Assembly (NCBI GenBank): GCA_045599345.1
Contig: JAZRVV010000024.1
Span: forward strand, 1 to 8,789
Length of the DNA: 8,789 nucleotides
Reading direction: 5' to 3'
DNA from: UBA1227 sp045599345
GTDB lineage: Bacteria; Bacillota; Clostridia; Oscillospirales; Acutalibacteraceae
Of the stretch, positions 1-5,315 are shown piece by piece (positions within the stretch are counted from its first letter, which is position 1; each line of letters starts with the position of its first letter). A program made the position numbers and the translations under genes. Under the pieces are notes generated by a model. The model ran no database searches and was not told the origin of the DNA. It was given only the letters and a program-made list of their open reading frames with translations.

Positions 1-368
1 GCAGACTGCATAAAACATGTAATCTCGTTAAGGGCAAAAACTACACCCTTGCAATCCATCTGTTTTACAAGAGCAACCAGTTGAGCTGCATCCTTATGCT
101 TGAGTTTCCTCTGGCTATTCTCATCTATTGCAAGGTGTGAATTGATACAATAGCTACAATGTGCATTGCAACTAACTGTACCCGTTTGAATCACATATTC
201 AGTTGGCATTACGTGATAAAACGGCATGCTCTCAATTGTATAAGGGTAAAAATCTATCCAGTCGAATGGTTCACATTCGACTATTTTTTCGCCGTCTTGC
301 TTATAGCGACCGCATATACCCGTTTTTTCACTGAGTTCACAACGCCACTCACAATAATTACACTTCAT
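1..368 (-). CDS. Radical SAM enzyme, PflA/AmrS-like, N-terminal part (cut by left window edge)
   Basis: This is a partial gene of 122 codons that runs off the left edge. It shows the radical SAM cluster motif CX3CX2C (C67, C71, C74 in SCNAHCSYC), whose three cysteines bind the [4Fe-4S] cluster that cleaves S-adenosylmethionine. A second cysteine group lies at the N-terminus (C3, C6, C10, C19, in MKCNYCEWRC...GICGRY). That layout, and a later FALNEIT stretch (residues 111-117) like the TYNEPT segment of the family, resemble the COG1180/AmrS and pyruvate-formate-lyase-activating-enzyme-like group. The substrate cannot be read from this fragment. The ATG lies 4 nt after the stop of the metallophosphoesterase gene, with GGTGAT at 372-377 as a modest ribosome binding site, so translation is probably coupled. 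The radical SAM assignment is secure; the subfamily is inferred from the motif layout. Confidence 0.88.
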   Translation of the reverse strand, partial: MKCNYCEWRCELSEKTGICGRYKQDGEKIVECEPFDWIDFYPYTIESMPFYHVMPTEYVIQTGTVSCNAHCSYCINSHLAIDENSQRKLKHKDAAQLVALVKQMDCKGVVFALNEITCFMQS

Positions 369-372
369 CTTA

Positions 373-1332
373 TCACCAAGGAAGATTTACTCTAAACTGA
401 TCGTCACTTTGATTTTTATATCCCTCATATGAATCGGTTACTGGAGAATATGAGATGCCAGTCAACGTCTTGGCTTTCTCATTAATCTGAAGGTACATCA
501 TCGTGCCCTTTGCACCAGCATCTTGATAGTTTGCCATTATTTGAAGCACTGTGCGTTCATCGTCAATCTTGGTCTCAAGATATCCTGCAACAGATTCATG
601 ACCACAGAGGACAAGTTTTACATTATCATTAGGCTTTACAATCTTCTCGAGCATGTATTCGCCCATCTCATCAAGTGACAAATCTGGCTCTAAGTACTTG
701 TGGGTTACCAAAACGCCAATTCTGTCAGGATACTTCTCAAAAATGTCATTTGCGAATCCAATGCAATCCTTGCTTGGATCATCGCTAATATAAACGACTA
801 CAAAATCATTTGAGCCAATTGTAACAAGCTGTGCATGTGCACGACAGTTCTCAAATGAACCTGTGAAATAATCAAAACCACTGTAAGTATCTTCACCAAA
901 ATACTTTGTGTACATAGTAAAACGCTCGTCACCAGAATCCTGATCATGATTACCAGCGAGCACTCCATAAGGGATGATGCCATCAAGCTGACTCATAGCT
1001 TCCTTCGCTACCTGCCATTCATCCTCACCATCAGGTGACTGAACAAGGTCACCCGAATGAATTACATATTCAATACTGTATTTATCCTTGTCATCAACAA
1101 GTGCCTTAATCATATTCTTGTTGGTAGTAGAATCCTTAAATGCATAGCGCTGTGTATCAGACACAAATGCTATTGTATGGATAGCGTCACCACTCTCAAG
1201 TGGGAAAGGAACATCAATTGTTTCAGGCTCAGGTTCTGGGAAATCTGTTGGAACAGGCGTACCAGGTTTTGAGCAAGCTGAAAGTGCAAAGATTAAAACT
1301 AAGATAAGTGCAATACTTACTAATCTTTTCAT
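373..1332 (-). CDS. Calcineurin-like metallophosphoesterase lipoprotein
   Basis: A 319-aa protein with a lipoprotein signal peptide (lipobox LSAC, C20) and a Pro/Glu/Thr-rich linker (about 22-45), so the enzyme is expected to be anchored on the outer face of the membrane. The metallophosphoesterase motifs appear in order: SDTQ (58-61), SGDLVQ (93-98), AGNHD (126-130), VTHK (209-212) and CGHE (243-246). These supply the likely two-metal ligands D59, D95, N128, H129, H211 and H245. Two usual positions differ: the first motif is D-x-Q rather than D-x-H, and the last is GHES rather than GHxH, so the metal site may be altered. The family hydrolyses phosphomonoesters or diesters; the substrate here is unknown. 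It starts 3 nt after the xdhC stop, with GGGGG at 1341-1345 as the likely ribosome binding site, and is followed 4 nt later by the radical SAM gene. Confidence 0.88.
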   Translation of the reverse strand: MKRLVSIALILVLIFALSACSKPGTPVPTDFPEPEPETIDVPFPLESGDAIHTIAFVSDTQRYAFKDSTTNKNMIKALVDDKDKYSIEYVIHSGDLVQSPDGEDEWQVAKEAMSQLDGIIPYGVLAGNHDQDSGDERFTMYTKYFGEDTYSGFDYFTGSFENCRAHAQLVTIGSNDFVVVYISDDPSKDCIGFANDIFEKYPDRIGVLVTHKYLEPDLSLDEMGEYMLEKIVKPNDNVKLVLCGHESVAGYLETKIDDERTVLQIMANYQDAGAKGTMMYLQINEKAKTLTGISYSPVTDSYEGYKNQSDDQFRVNLPW

Positions 1333-1335
1333 AGA

Positions 1336-2145
1336 TTAATCCCCCATTGGTCTTTTCATACTTTCACAGTTACTTGCAAGAAATCTGTTTTCAATTGACT
1401 TGCAGTTTGTGCCTTCGCCCTTGTTCTTTATCATAAGCATCTCAGCCATAATAGCAAAAGCTATCTCTGCTGGGCTGCCATCGGCAATATCAAGGCCGAT
1501 TGGTGTAAAGACTTTGTCAAGGTCGGACTGCGACACACCGTGATCTTTAAGGTATCCAAAGATCTTGTCTACCTTGGCATGCGAACCTACCATTCCAACA
1601 TATGCAAAGTCACGCTGCAACGCGCCCTTTAAGGCTGCGGCATCATAGTCATGACTCCATGCACCACAGAAGACAAATGCGCCATCTGGAATTTCTTCTG
1701 AGAGGAGTGCCTCTTCATAGTCTGTGCAATGAATAAAGATATCTGCAATTTCAATGCTTTCAGCTATTTGAGTCTCATCTCTGTCATCAACAAGAATAGT
1801 TGCAAAAGGTAATAGCTTAGCTGTTTTTAAAAGAGCATTACCTACATGTCCGCCACCTACAACAACGATTGTTGTTGCTGGTGCATATGCCTCTACGAGC
1901 AACTTAACACCTGCGTATTCAATAACCTGTGTACTTTTGCCTTTTGCAATTATTCCAGCTACTGTCTTCATGCAATCATATTCAAAAGTACCGCCACCGA
2001 TAGTACCAACATGTGTACCATCAGCATATTGAACCATCTTTTTTCCAGGATTTGCTGTTCCAAGGCCATCACTTTCAATTACAGTGACTACCGCAAATGC
2101 CTTAAGTGATTTTTCTGCTTTAACGATTTCTTCGAATATATTCAT
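1336..2145 (-). CDS. xdhC: XdhC/CoxI family molybdenum cofactor insertion protein
   Basis: A 269-aa protein matching the two-domain XdhC/CoxI layout. The N-terminal XdhC_CoxI domain (about 5-85) carries GTIGGGTFE (47-55). The C-terminal Rossmann domain (about 92-237) carries IVVVGGGHVGNAL (93-105), SHDYDAAAL (164-172), YVGMVGSHAKV (182-192) and PIGLDIADGSPAEI (215-228). In known systems XdhC binds molybdenum cofactor, promotes its sulfuration and delivers it to xanthine dehydrogenase or related molybdenum hydroxylases in the cytoplasm. No hydroxylase subunit gene is in the window, so its client is unknown. The start at 2145 was chosen because a perfect AAGGAG lies 7 nt upstream (2153-2158). 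An in-frame ATG at 2205 would translate the hairpin region into an MNLGRALTVALLRF-like extension with no family likeness. It follows an 83-nt gap and may have its own promoter. The C-terminal tail after about 238 is not conserved-looking. Confidence 0.93.
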   Translation of the reverse strand: MNIFEEIVKAEKSLKAFAVVTVIESDGLGTANPGKKMVQYADGTHVGTIGGGTFEYDCMKTVAGIIAKGKSTQVIEYAGVKLLVEAYAPATTIVVVGGGHVGNALLKTAKLLPFATILVDDRDETQIAESIEIADIFIHCTDYEEALLSEEIPDGAFVFCGAWSHDYDAAALKGALQRDFAYVGMVGSHAKVDKIFGYLKDHGVSQSDLDKVFTPIGLDIADGSPAEIAFAIMAEMLMIKNKGEGTNCKSIENRFLASNCESMKRPMGD

Positions 2146-2152
2146 AAAGATT

Positions 2153-2158
2153 CTCCTT
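2153..2158 (-). promoter_or_regulatory. Ribosome binding site deciding the xdhC start
   Basis: The minus strand reads AAGGAG, 7 nt before the ATG at 2145. This strong site favours 2145 over the upstream in-frame ATG at 2205, which would place the site inside the coding region. Confidence 0.85.
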
Positions 2159-2163
2159 AAACT

Positions 2164-2203
2164 GAATCGTAGGAGAGCGACCGTCAGCGCTCTCCCTAGA
2201 TTC
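2164..2203 (-). other. Strong intercistronic RNA hairpin before xdhC
   Basis: In the transcript, GGAGAGCG pairs perfectly with CGCTCTCC (2172-2179 with 2188-2195) around an 8-nt loop. A G-U pair, two mismatches and a further 5 bp (GAATC with GATTC) extend it to a 40-nt stem-loop. It is the most GC-rich structure in an AT-rich gap. There is no clear U-run after it (the downstream sequence is AGTTTAAGG), so it is not a textbook intrinsic terminator. It could be a partial terminator or attenuator, an mRNA-stabilising 5' or 3' end, or a processing site between the lipoprotein and xdhC messages. Confidence 0.6.
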
Positions 2204-2211
2204 ACTTTGAA

Positions 2212-2217
2212 ATTATA
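2212..2217 (-). promoter_or_regulatory. Possible -10 box (TATAAT) upstream of xdhC
   Basis: The minus strand has a perfect TATAAT in the 83-nt gap between the 186-aa lipoprotein gene and xdhC. A start about 7 nt downstream would put the 40-nt hairpin at the very 5' end of the transcript. No convincing -35 lies 16-18 nt upstream (the nearest hexamers resemble ACAGCT), and the region is AT-rich, so chance is a real alternative. Confidence 0.3.
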
Positions 2218-2228
2218 AAATGTTCAAA

Positions 2229-2789
2229 TTATTCAGCTGTGATAGAAACAACGTTCTTTGCATAGTTGCTTGATGTTTCCTCAAGGCATGGAGCAAAGTA
2301 TACGCCTTCTTCAGCAAGTTCCTTATCCTTCTCGATTGCTACGAGGCAGTATGGAGCGTTAGTGTCATCAATTGTGAACTCGATCTCATAACCATCGTTA
2401 CATGTAAGGATGAGCTTTGTAGCGTCTGGGCAACCAGCTGCTGCAAGAACGTCCTTGATAGCATAGCCGCTGTATGTTGCTACAGATGCATTACCCTTTG
2501 AGTTAACTGTTTCAAGGTCTTTAACCTTCCACATTGTAGCGTCCTTCATAAGGTCGTTGTTGATTTCAACATCATTTACCTTGAATGAGAAAGCTGCGAA
2601 TTCGAATTTGCCTGTGCAATCAGCAAGTTCAGGAGCACCCTCTGGAGCTGCTGGCTCGTCAGCTGTAGCTGTTGGAGCTTCTGTTGGAGCCTCTGTTGGT
2701 GTCTCTGCTGCAGGAGCCTTTGAGCAAGCTGCGAAAGCAAATACCATAACAAGTGCCATTACGAGTGCAAGAATCTTTGAAAGTTTCAT
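2229..2789 (-). CDS. Small lipoprotein with one DGY (possibly SUOX-fold) domain
   Basis: A 186-aa predicted lipoprotein. The signal peptide is residues 1-21 with lipobox FAAC (C22), followed by a low-complexity PTEAPTEAPT-type spacer (about 24-53) that would hold the domain away from the membrane. The domain (about 58-186) contains YSGYAIKDVLAAAG (106-119), then CNDGYEIEF (130-138) and CLVAIEKDKEL (148-158). By eye this order resembles the core of small sulfite-oxidase-fold (Oxidored_molyb-like) proteins, in which a YxGxxLxDLLxxaG segment precedes a DGY strand, but no cysteine stands where the molybdenum ligand of true oxidoreductases is expected. It shares the DGY module with the two preceding lipoproteins, so the three look paralogous. 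The ribosome binding site AAAGGAG (2799-2805) lies 9 nt before the ATG. Function is unknown; surface binding of the transporter's substrate is a guess. Confidence 0.85.
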   Translation of the reverse strand: MKLSKILALVMALVMVFAFAACSKAPAAETPTEAPTEAPTATADEPAAPEGAPELADCTGKFEFAAFSFKVNDVEINNDLMKDATMWKVKDLETVNSKGNASVATYSGYAIKDVLAAAGCPDATKLILTCNDGYEIEFTIDDTNAPYCLVAIEKDKELAEEGVYFAPCLEETSSNYAKNVVSITAE

Positions 2790-2820
2790 TGTGAATCTCT
2801 CCTTTAAAAATTTTTACTAT

Positions 2821-2847
2821 ATTAAATAGGCCGTCACCTAATTTAAT
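2821..2847 (-). other. AT-rich imperfect hairpin after the 306-aa lipoprotein gene
   Basis: ATTAAATAGG (2821-2830) and CCTAATTTAAT (2837-2847) are inverted repeats with one bulged base around a 6-nt loop, beginning 4 nt past the stop codon in the transcript. There is no direct U-run after it. It may separate the 306-aa and 186-aa messages or affect mRNA stability; the AT-rich stem makes it weak. Confidence 0.35.
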
Positions 2848-2851
2848 TACA

Positions 2852-3772
2852 TTATTCTGCTGCCTTTTGGAGTGTAACCTTTTCAATAGGTGTGCACATC
2901 CAACGAATACCTGTGCCGCTTAAGATACAAGACATATCAAGGTCGGCATTTGCTATATCATGATAGTCGCCACCATCAACAAGTACGAAATAATAGCAAA
3001 GCCATCCTGATTTTTCAACAAGTGGATCTGACTTTAAGTCCTTGTTGACTTTCTTTTCAATATCAGTGTCGCTACCCTGTACGCCACCGAAGAATTCGAT
3101 GTCATAGCCGTCAGCGTAGTAAACCTTGTCACCATTGTCATTTGTGCCCTCTGTAAGTTCAAGACCAAATGACTCATAGAGTGTCTTGGTATCAAGAGCT
3201 AAGAATTCACCTTCGAAATAATCAGAACCACCGTTGTACTTGTGACCAAGCTTTACAAACTGAGGCTTGAGAGCCATAAAGTCGCTGATTGTAAATTCCT
3301 TATCCTCACCATCAATTGAAAATACTGTCTTCCAGTCCTGAGCTGCTGACAAAAGATAGATGTCTGTTACTTCCTTTGCCTTGCTGTCCTTTGATGCGAG
3401 TGTGAAGGCGTCAACTGGCTCAAACTCACCAGCATCATTTGCCTTGAATGTTGCTACAAACAAATCAGCAGCGCCAGCAAAATAAGCTGCATAGCCATCA
3501 GCTGACTTTGTGAAAACTGCATTTACTGTAGCAAGGTCAGCTTTGCCTTTGAGCAATGTTGCGAGATCCTTACCATAGTAAGTGTCATCACCACAAGTAG
3601 CCGTTGTTGTCTTTTTAGCAAAGTCGTCCTTTGTAATCTTGGCAATTTCTTTGCCATCAAGGAATACTGTGATTGGCGCCCTATCAGCTATGTCAGTAAG
3701 TTTTACTCCGCCACATGCTGCAAATGAAAGCACCATAACGAGTGCAAGTACGAGTGCAATAATCTTTTTCAT
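2852..3772 (-). CDS. Lipoprotein with two tandem DGY (possibly SUOX-fold) domains
   Basis: A 306-aa predicted lipoprotein with lipobox FAAC (C20). It appears to be an internal duplication. Copy one (about 33-142) has ITVFLDGKEI (34-43), YYGKDLATLL (65-74) and SADGYAAYF (90-98). Copy two (about 148-300) has FSIDGEDKEFTISDF (151-165), TKTLYESFGLEL (195-206) and YADGYDIEF (219-227). The pattern of an IDGKE strand, a helix, Lxx(L/S)(L/F) and DGY recalls small sulfite-oxidase-fold domains; this is a visual comparison, not a database result. Copy one has C60 in TATCGDD just before its YGKDLATLL segment; the other copies lack it. Start: the ATG at 3772 has AAAGGTG 6 nt upstream (3779-3785); the in-frame GTG at 3781 overlaps that site and is rejected. 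It begins 11 nt after the 241-aa lipoprotein gene. Function is unknown. Confidence 0.87.
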   Translation of the reverse strand: MKKIIALVLALVMVLSFAACGGVKLTDIADRAPITVFLDGKEIAKITKDDFAKKTTTATCGDDTYYGKDLATLLKGKADLATVNAVFTKSADGYAAYFAGAADLFVATFKANDAGEFEPVDAFTLASKDSKAKEVTDIYLLSAAQDWKTVFSIDGEDKEFTISDFMALKPQFVKLGHKYNGGSDYFEGEFLALDTKTLYESFGLELTEGTNDNGDKVYYADGYDIEFFGGVQGSDTDIEKKVNKDLKSDPLVEKSGWLCYYFVLVDGGDYHDIANADLDMSCILSGTGIRWMCTPIEKVTLQKAAE

Positions 3773-3778
3773 ATCAAT

Positions 3779-3785
3779 CACCTTT
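3779..3785 (-). promoter_or_regulatory. Ribosome binding site deciding the 306-aa lipoprotein start
   Basis: The minus strand reads AAAGGTG, 6 nt before the ATG at 3772 and overlapping the stop codon of the preceding gene. A GTG at 3781 in the same frame falls inside this site and so is not the likely start. Confidence 0.7.
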
Positions 3786-4509
3786 AATCAACTATGTCGA
3801 TATAGAAGAGGTCGTTAAGTTTACCTGCGCCACCTTTACCTTCAACAGCGAGGTTGCAGTTAACAGCGCCAGAAAGTGTTCCACGAATTTCAGAACCCTC
3901 TGTCTCATTCGCATTGTCTGTCAAGCACCAGTAACCATCAGATGCAGTTGCGAACACGTTTGTGCAAGCGTCATAGCCGAGTGCCTTAAACATATCAGGA
4001 AGAGTGATAATCTCCTCTGGGTTTACAAAGAGCAAAGCCTCCTTGTTTGTTGTGATTAAGTAAGAGAAGTTTTCTACAGCAAGTTTGCCAATCTTTAACA
4101 ATCCGTTACCATCTTCATCAACTGTTACAGTTGCCGCTGCAAGGTCAGCAGCGCTAGCTGTATTTGAATTGCCATCCTTGTCAAGGATTGTGAGATCTCC
4201 CTCGACACCCTGTGTCAACACCTTATCAAGTGTTGCAAGTGAATATGTCTTGTCCTCAGCTGTTGGCTTGCCACCAAAATCAGCAAAGTCTTTTACGGAA
4301 TCATCAAACTTGATAAAGTTTTGGAAAATTACTACACGAGGAGCATCAGTTGGCTTCTCTAAAGATGCCATCTTGTCTTTCCACTTTGTTGTTTCTTCTT
4401 CTCCTGCTGCGCTACTTGGCTCATCAGTTGGAGCATCTGTCTTTGTGCCACATGCTGCAAGTGCGAATACCATAATCAAAGCGAGAAGGAGTGCTACTAA
4501 TCTTTTCAT
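3784..4509 (-). CDS. Lipoprotein of unknown function with a C-terminal DGY module
   Basis: A 241-aa predicted lipoprotein with lipobox LAAC (C20) and a short acidic, Ser/Thr-rich spacer (about 22-55). I do not recognise the family. The C-terminal part contains LPDMFKALGYDACTNVF (170-186) followed by ATASDGYWCL (187-196), the same helix-then-DGY arrangement seen in the 306-aa and 186-aa lipoproteins. An earlier stretch, YSLATLDKVLTQGVEGDLTI (89-108) followed by a DKDGN turn, may be a degenerate first copy. The ATG follows the ATPase stop by 14 nt with a GGAGG ribosome binding site, so it is read as part of the transporter operon. It could be an accessory substrate-binding lipoprotein or a structural partner of the other two; nothing in it identifies a catalytic site. 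Confidence 0.84.
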   Translation of the reverse strand: MKRLVALLLALIMVFALAACGTKTDAPTDEPSSAAGEEETTKWKDKMASLEKPTDAPRVVIFQNFIKFDDSVKDFADFGGKPTAEDKTYSLATLDKVLTQGVEGDLTILDKDGNSNTASAADLAAATVTVDEDGNGLLKIGKLAVENFSYLITTNKEALLFVNPEEIITLPDMFKALGYDACTNVFATASDGYWCLTDNANETEGSEIRGTLSGAVNCNLAVEGKGGAGKLNDLFYIDIVD

Positions 4510-4523
4510 AAATAATTCCTCCG

Positions 4524-5315
4524 TTAATCCAAATCAGGGTCGCAGAATTTGTTTTCCTTGTCCCCGGACTTTCCTTCAAAAATGCGAACTGGAACACCAT
4601 ACGTCTTTGAGAGGTTTTCCTCTGTCATAACATCGTCCACTTTTCCGTCCGCAATAATGCCGTTATACCCCATCATTATTACCCTATCGCCAACATGCCA
4701 AACATGGTTTGGAAAATGGCTTGTCATAATGATTGTCATTCCAGCTTCAGAGAGTTTCTTAACATTTCGAAGAACCAATGCCTGATTCTTAAAATCAAGA
4801 TGGGATGTTGGTTCATCTAATAGCAAGACGTCTGGCTGTTGGCAGAGTGTGCGAGCAATAAGCACGAGCTGACGCTCACCACCAGATATCTGGGTGTAAC
4901 TCTCCCCAGCAAGGTGAGCAATCCCAAGGTCCTCCATAATCTTGTAAGCAAGTTCTGTGTCCTTTTCATCTGGCGAACCAAAGAGCCCCAAATGCGGTGT
5001 GCGTCCCATACGAACAACCTCTATTGATGAATACGGGAATGGAGCACTGTGCTCTTGGAATACATATCCAAGGCGCTTTGCGCGTTCGCCTACTTCATAG
5101 CTTGATACTTCTTTGCCCATCAATTCAATGCGCCCAGAAGTCAACAAGTTTGAACCCGAAATACAGTTAAGAAGTGTTGTCTTGCCACAACCGTTAGGGC
5201 CAAGCAATGAGAGGCATTCGCCTCGCTTTACCTCCAGACTGATGTTTTCCCATACAGGCTTTTTACCGTAAGAAAAGGTTGCATTCTCAACCTTTACCAT
5301 GATTTCGTCGCTCAT
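4524..5315 (-). CDS. ABC transporter ATP-binding protein, FecE/BtuD-like (module B)
   Basis: A 263-aa cytoplasmic ATPase that would power the adjacent FecCD permease. All ABC motifs are intact: Walker A GPNGCGKT (39-46), Q-loop Q87 in YVFQEHS, signature ISGGERQ (143-149), Walker B VLLLDEPTSHLD (163-174) and switch H200 in MTSHFPNH. The ISGGERQ form with DEPTSHLD is typical of the FecE/FepC/BtuD group of importers for metal chelates, cobamides or molybdate. The start ATG overlaps the permease stop as TAATG, with a perfect AGGAGG at 5325-5330, so the two are co-translated, presumably for stoichiometric assembly. Its partners are inferred from gene order; the substrate is not encoded in the ATPase. 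Confidence 0.95.
   Translation of the reverse strand: MSDEIMVKVENATFSYGKKPVWENISLEVKRGECLSLLGPNGCGKTTLLNCISGSNLLTSGRIELMGKEVSSYEVGERAKRLGYVFQEHSAPFPYSSIEVVRMGRTPHLGLFGSPDEKDTELAYKIMEDLGIAHLAGESYTQISGGERQLVLIARTLCQQPDVLLLDEPTSHLDFKNQALVLRNVKKLSEAGMTIIMTSHFPNHVWHVGDRVIMMGYNGIIADGKVDDVMTEENLSKTYGVPVRIFEGKSGDKENKFCDPDLD

Noticed and set aside
1846..2109. An 87-codon plus-strand frame rich in Cys
   Set aside because: It is antisense to the conserved Rossmann and N-terminal domains of XdhC; the Cys richness comes from reading the glycine and alanine codons in reverse.
2164..2203. The hairpin before xdhC as a classical Rho-independent terminator
   Set aside because: No U-run follows the stem in the direction of transcription; it is kept only as a hairpin of undefined role.
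2657..2720. Short DNA repeat (TGTTGGAGCTTC-type units) as a possible mobile or CRISPR-like repeat
   Set aside because: It encodes the PTEAPTEAPT spacer of the 186-aa lipoprotein; the periodicity is explained by the repeated amino acids and there are no spacers or target-site duplications.
2790..2851. Possible promoter for the 186-aa lipoprotein gene (TATAGT-like hexamer)
   Set aside because: No acceptable -35 at 16-18 nt, and the AT-rich gap gives such hexamers by chance.
2659..2886. A 75-codon minus-strand frame spanning the gap between two lipoprotein genes
   Set aside because: It overlaps the end of one real gene and the signal peptide and spacer of the next in another frame; its Arg/Ser-rich translation comes from the repetitive spacer codons.
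4085..4630. A 181-codon open frame on the plus strand
   Set aside because: It is antisense to the 241-aa lipoprotein and the end of ATPase B, both with clear signal or family motifs; its translation is low-complexity Ser/Ala-rich and it has no ribosome binding site or operon context.
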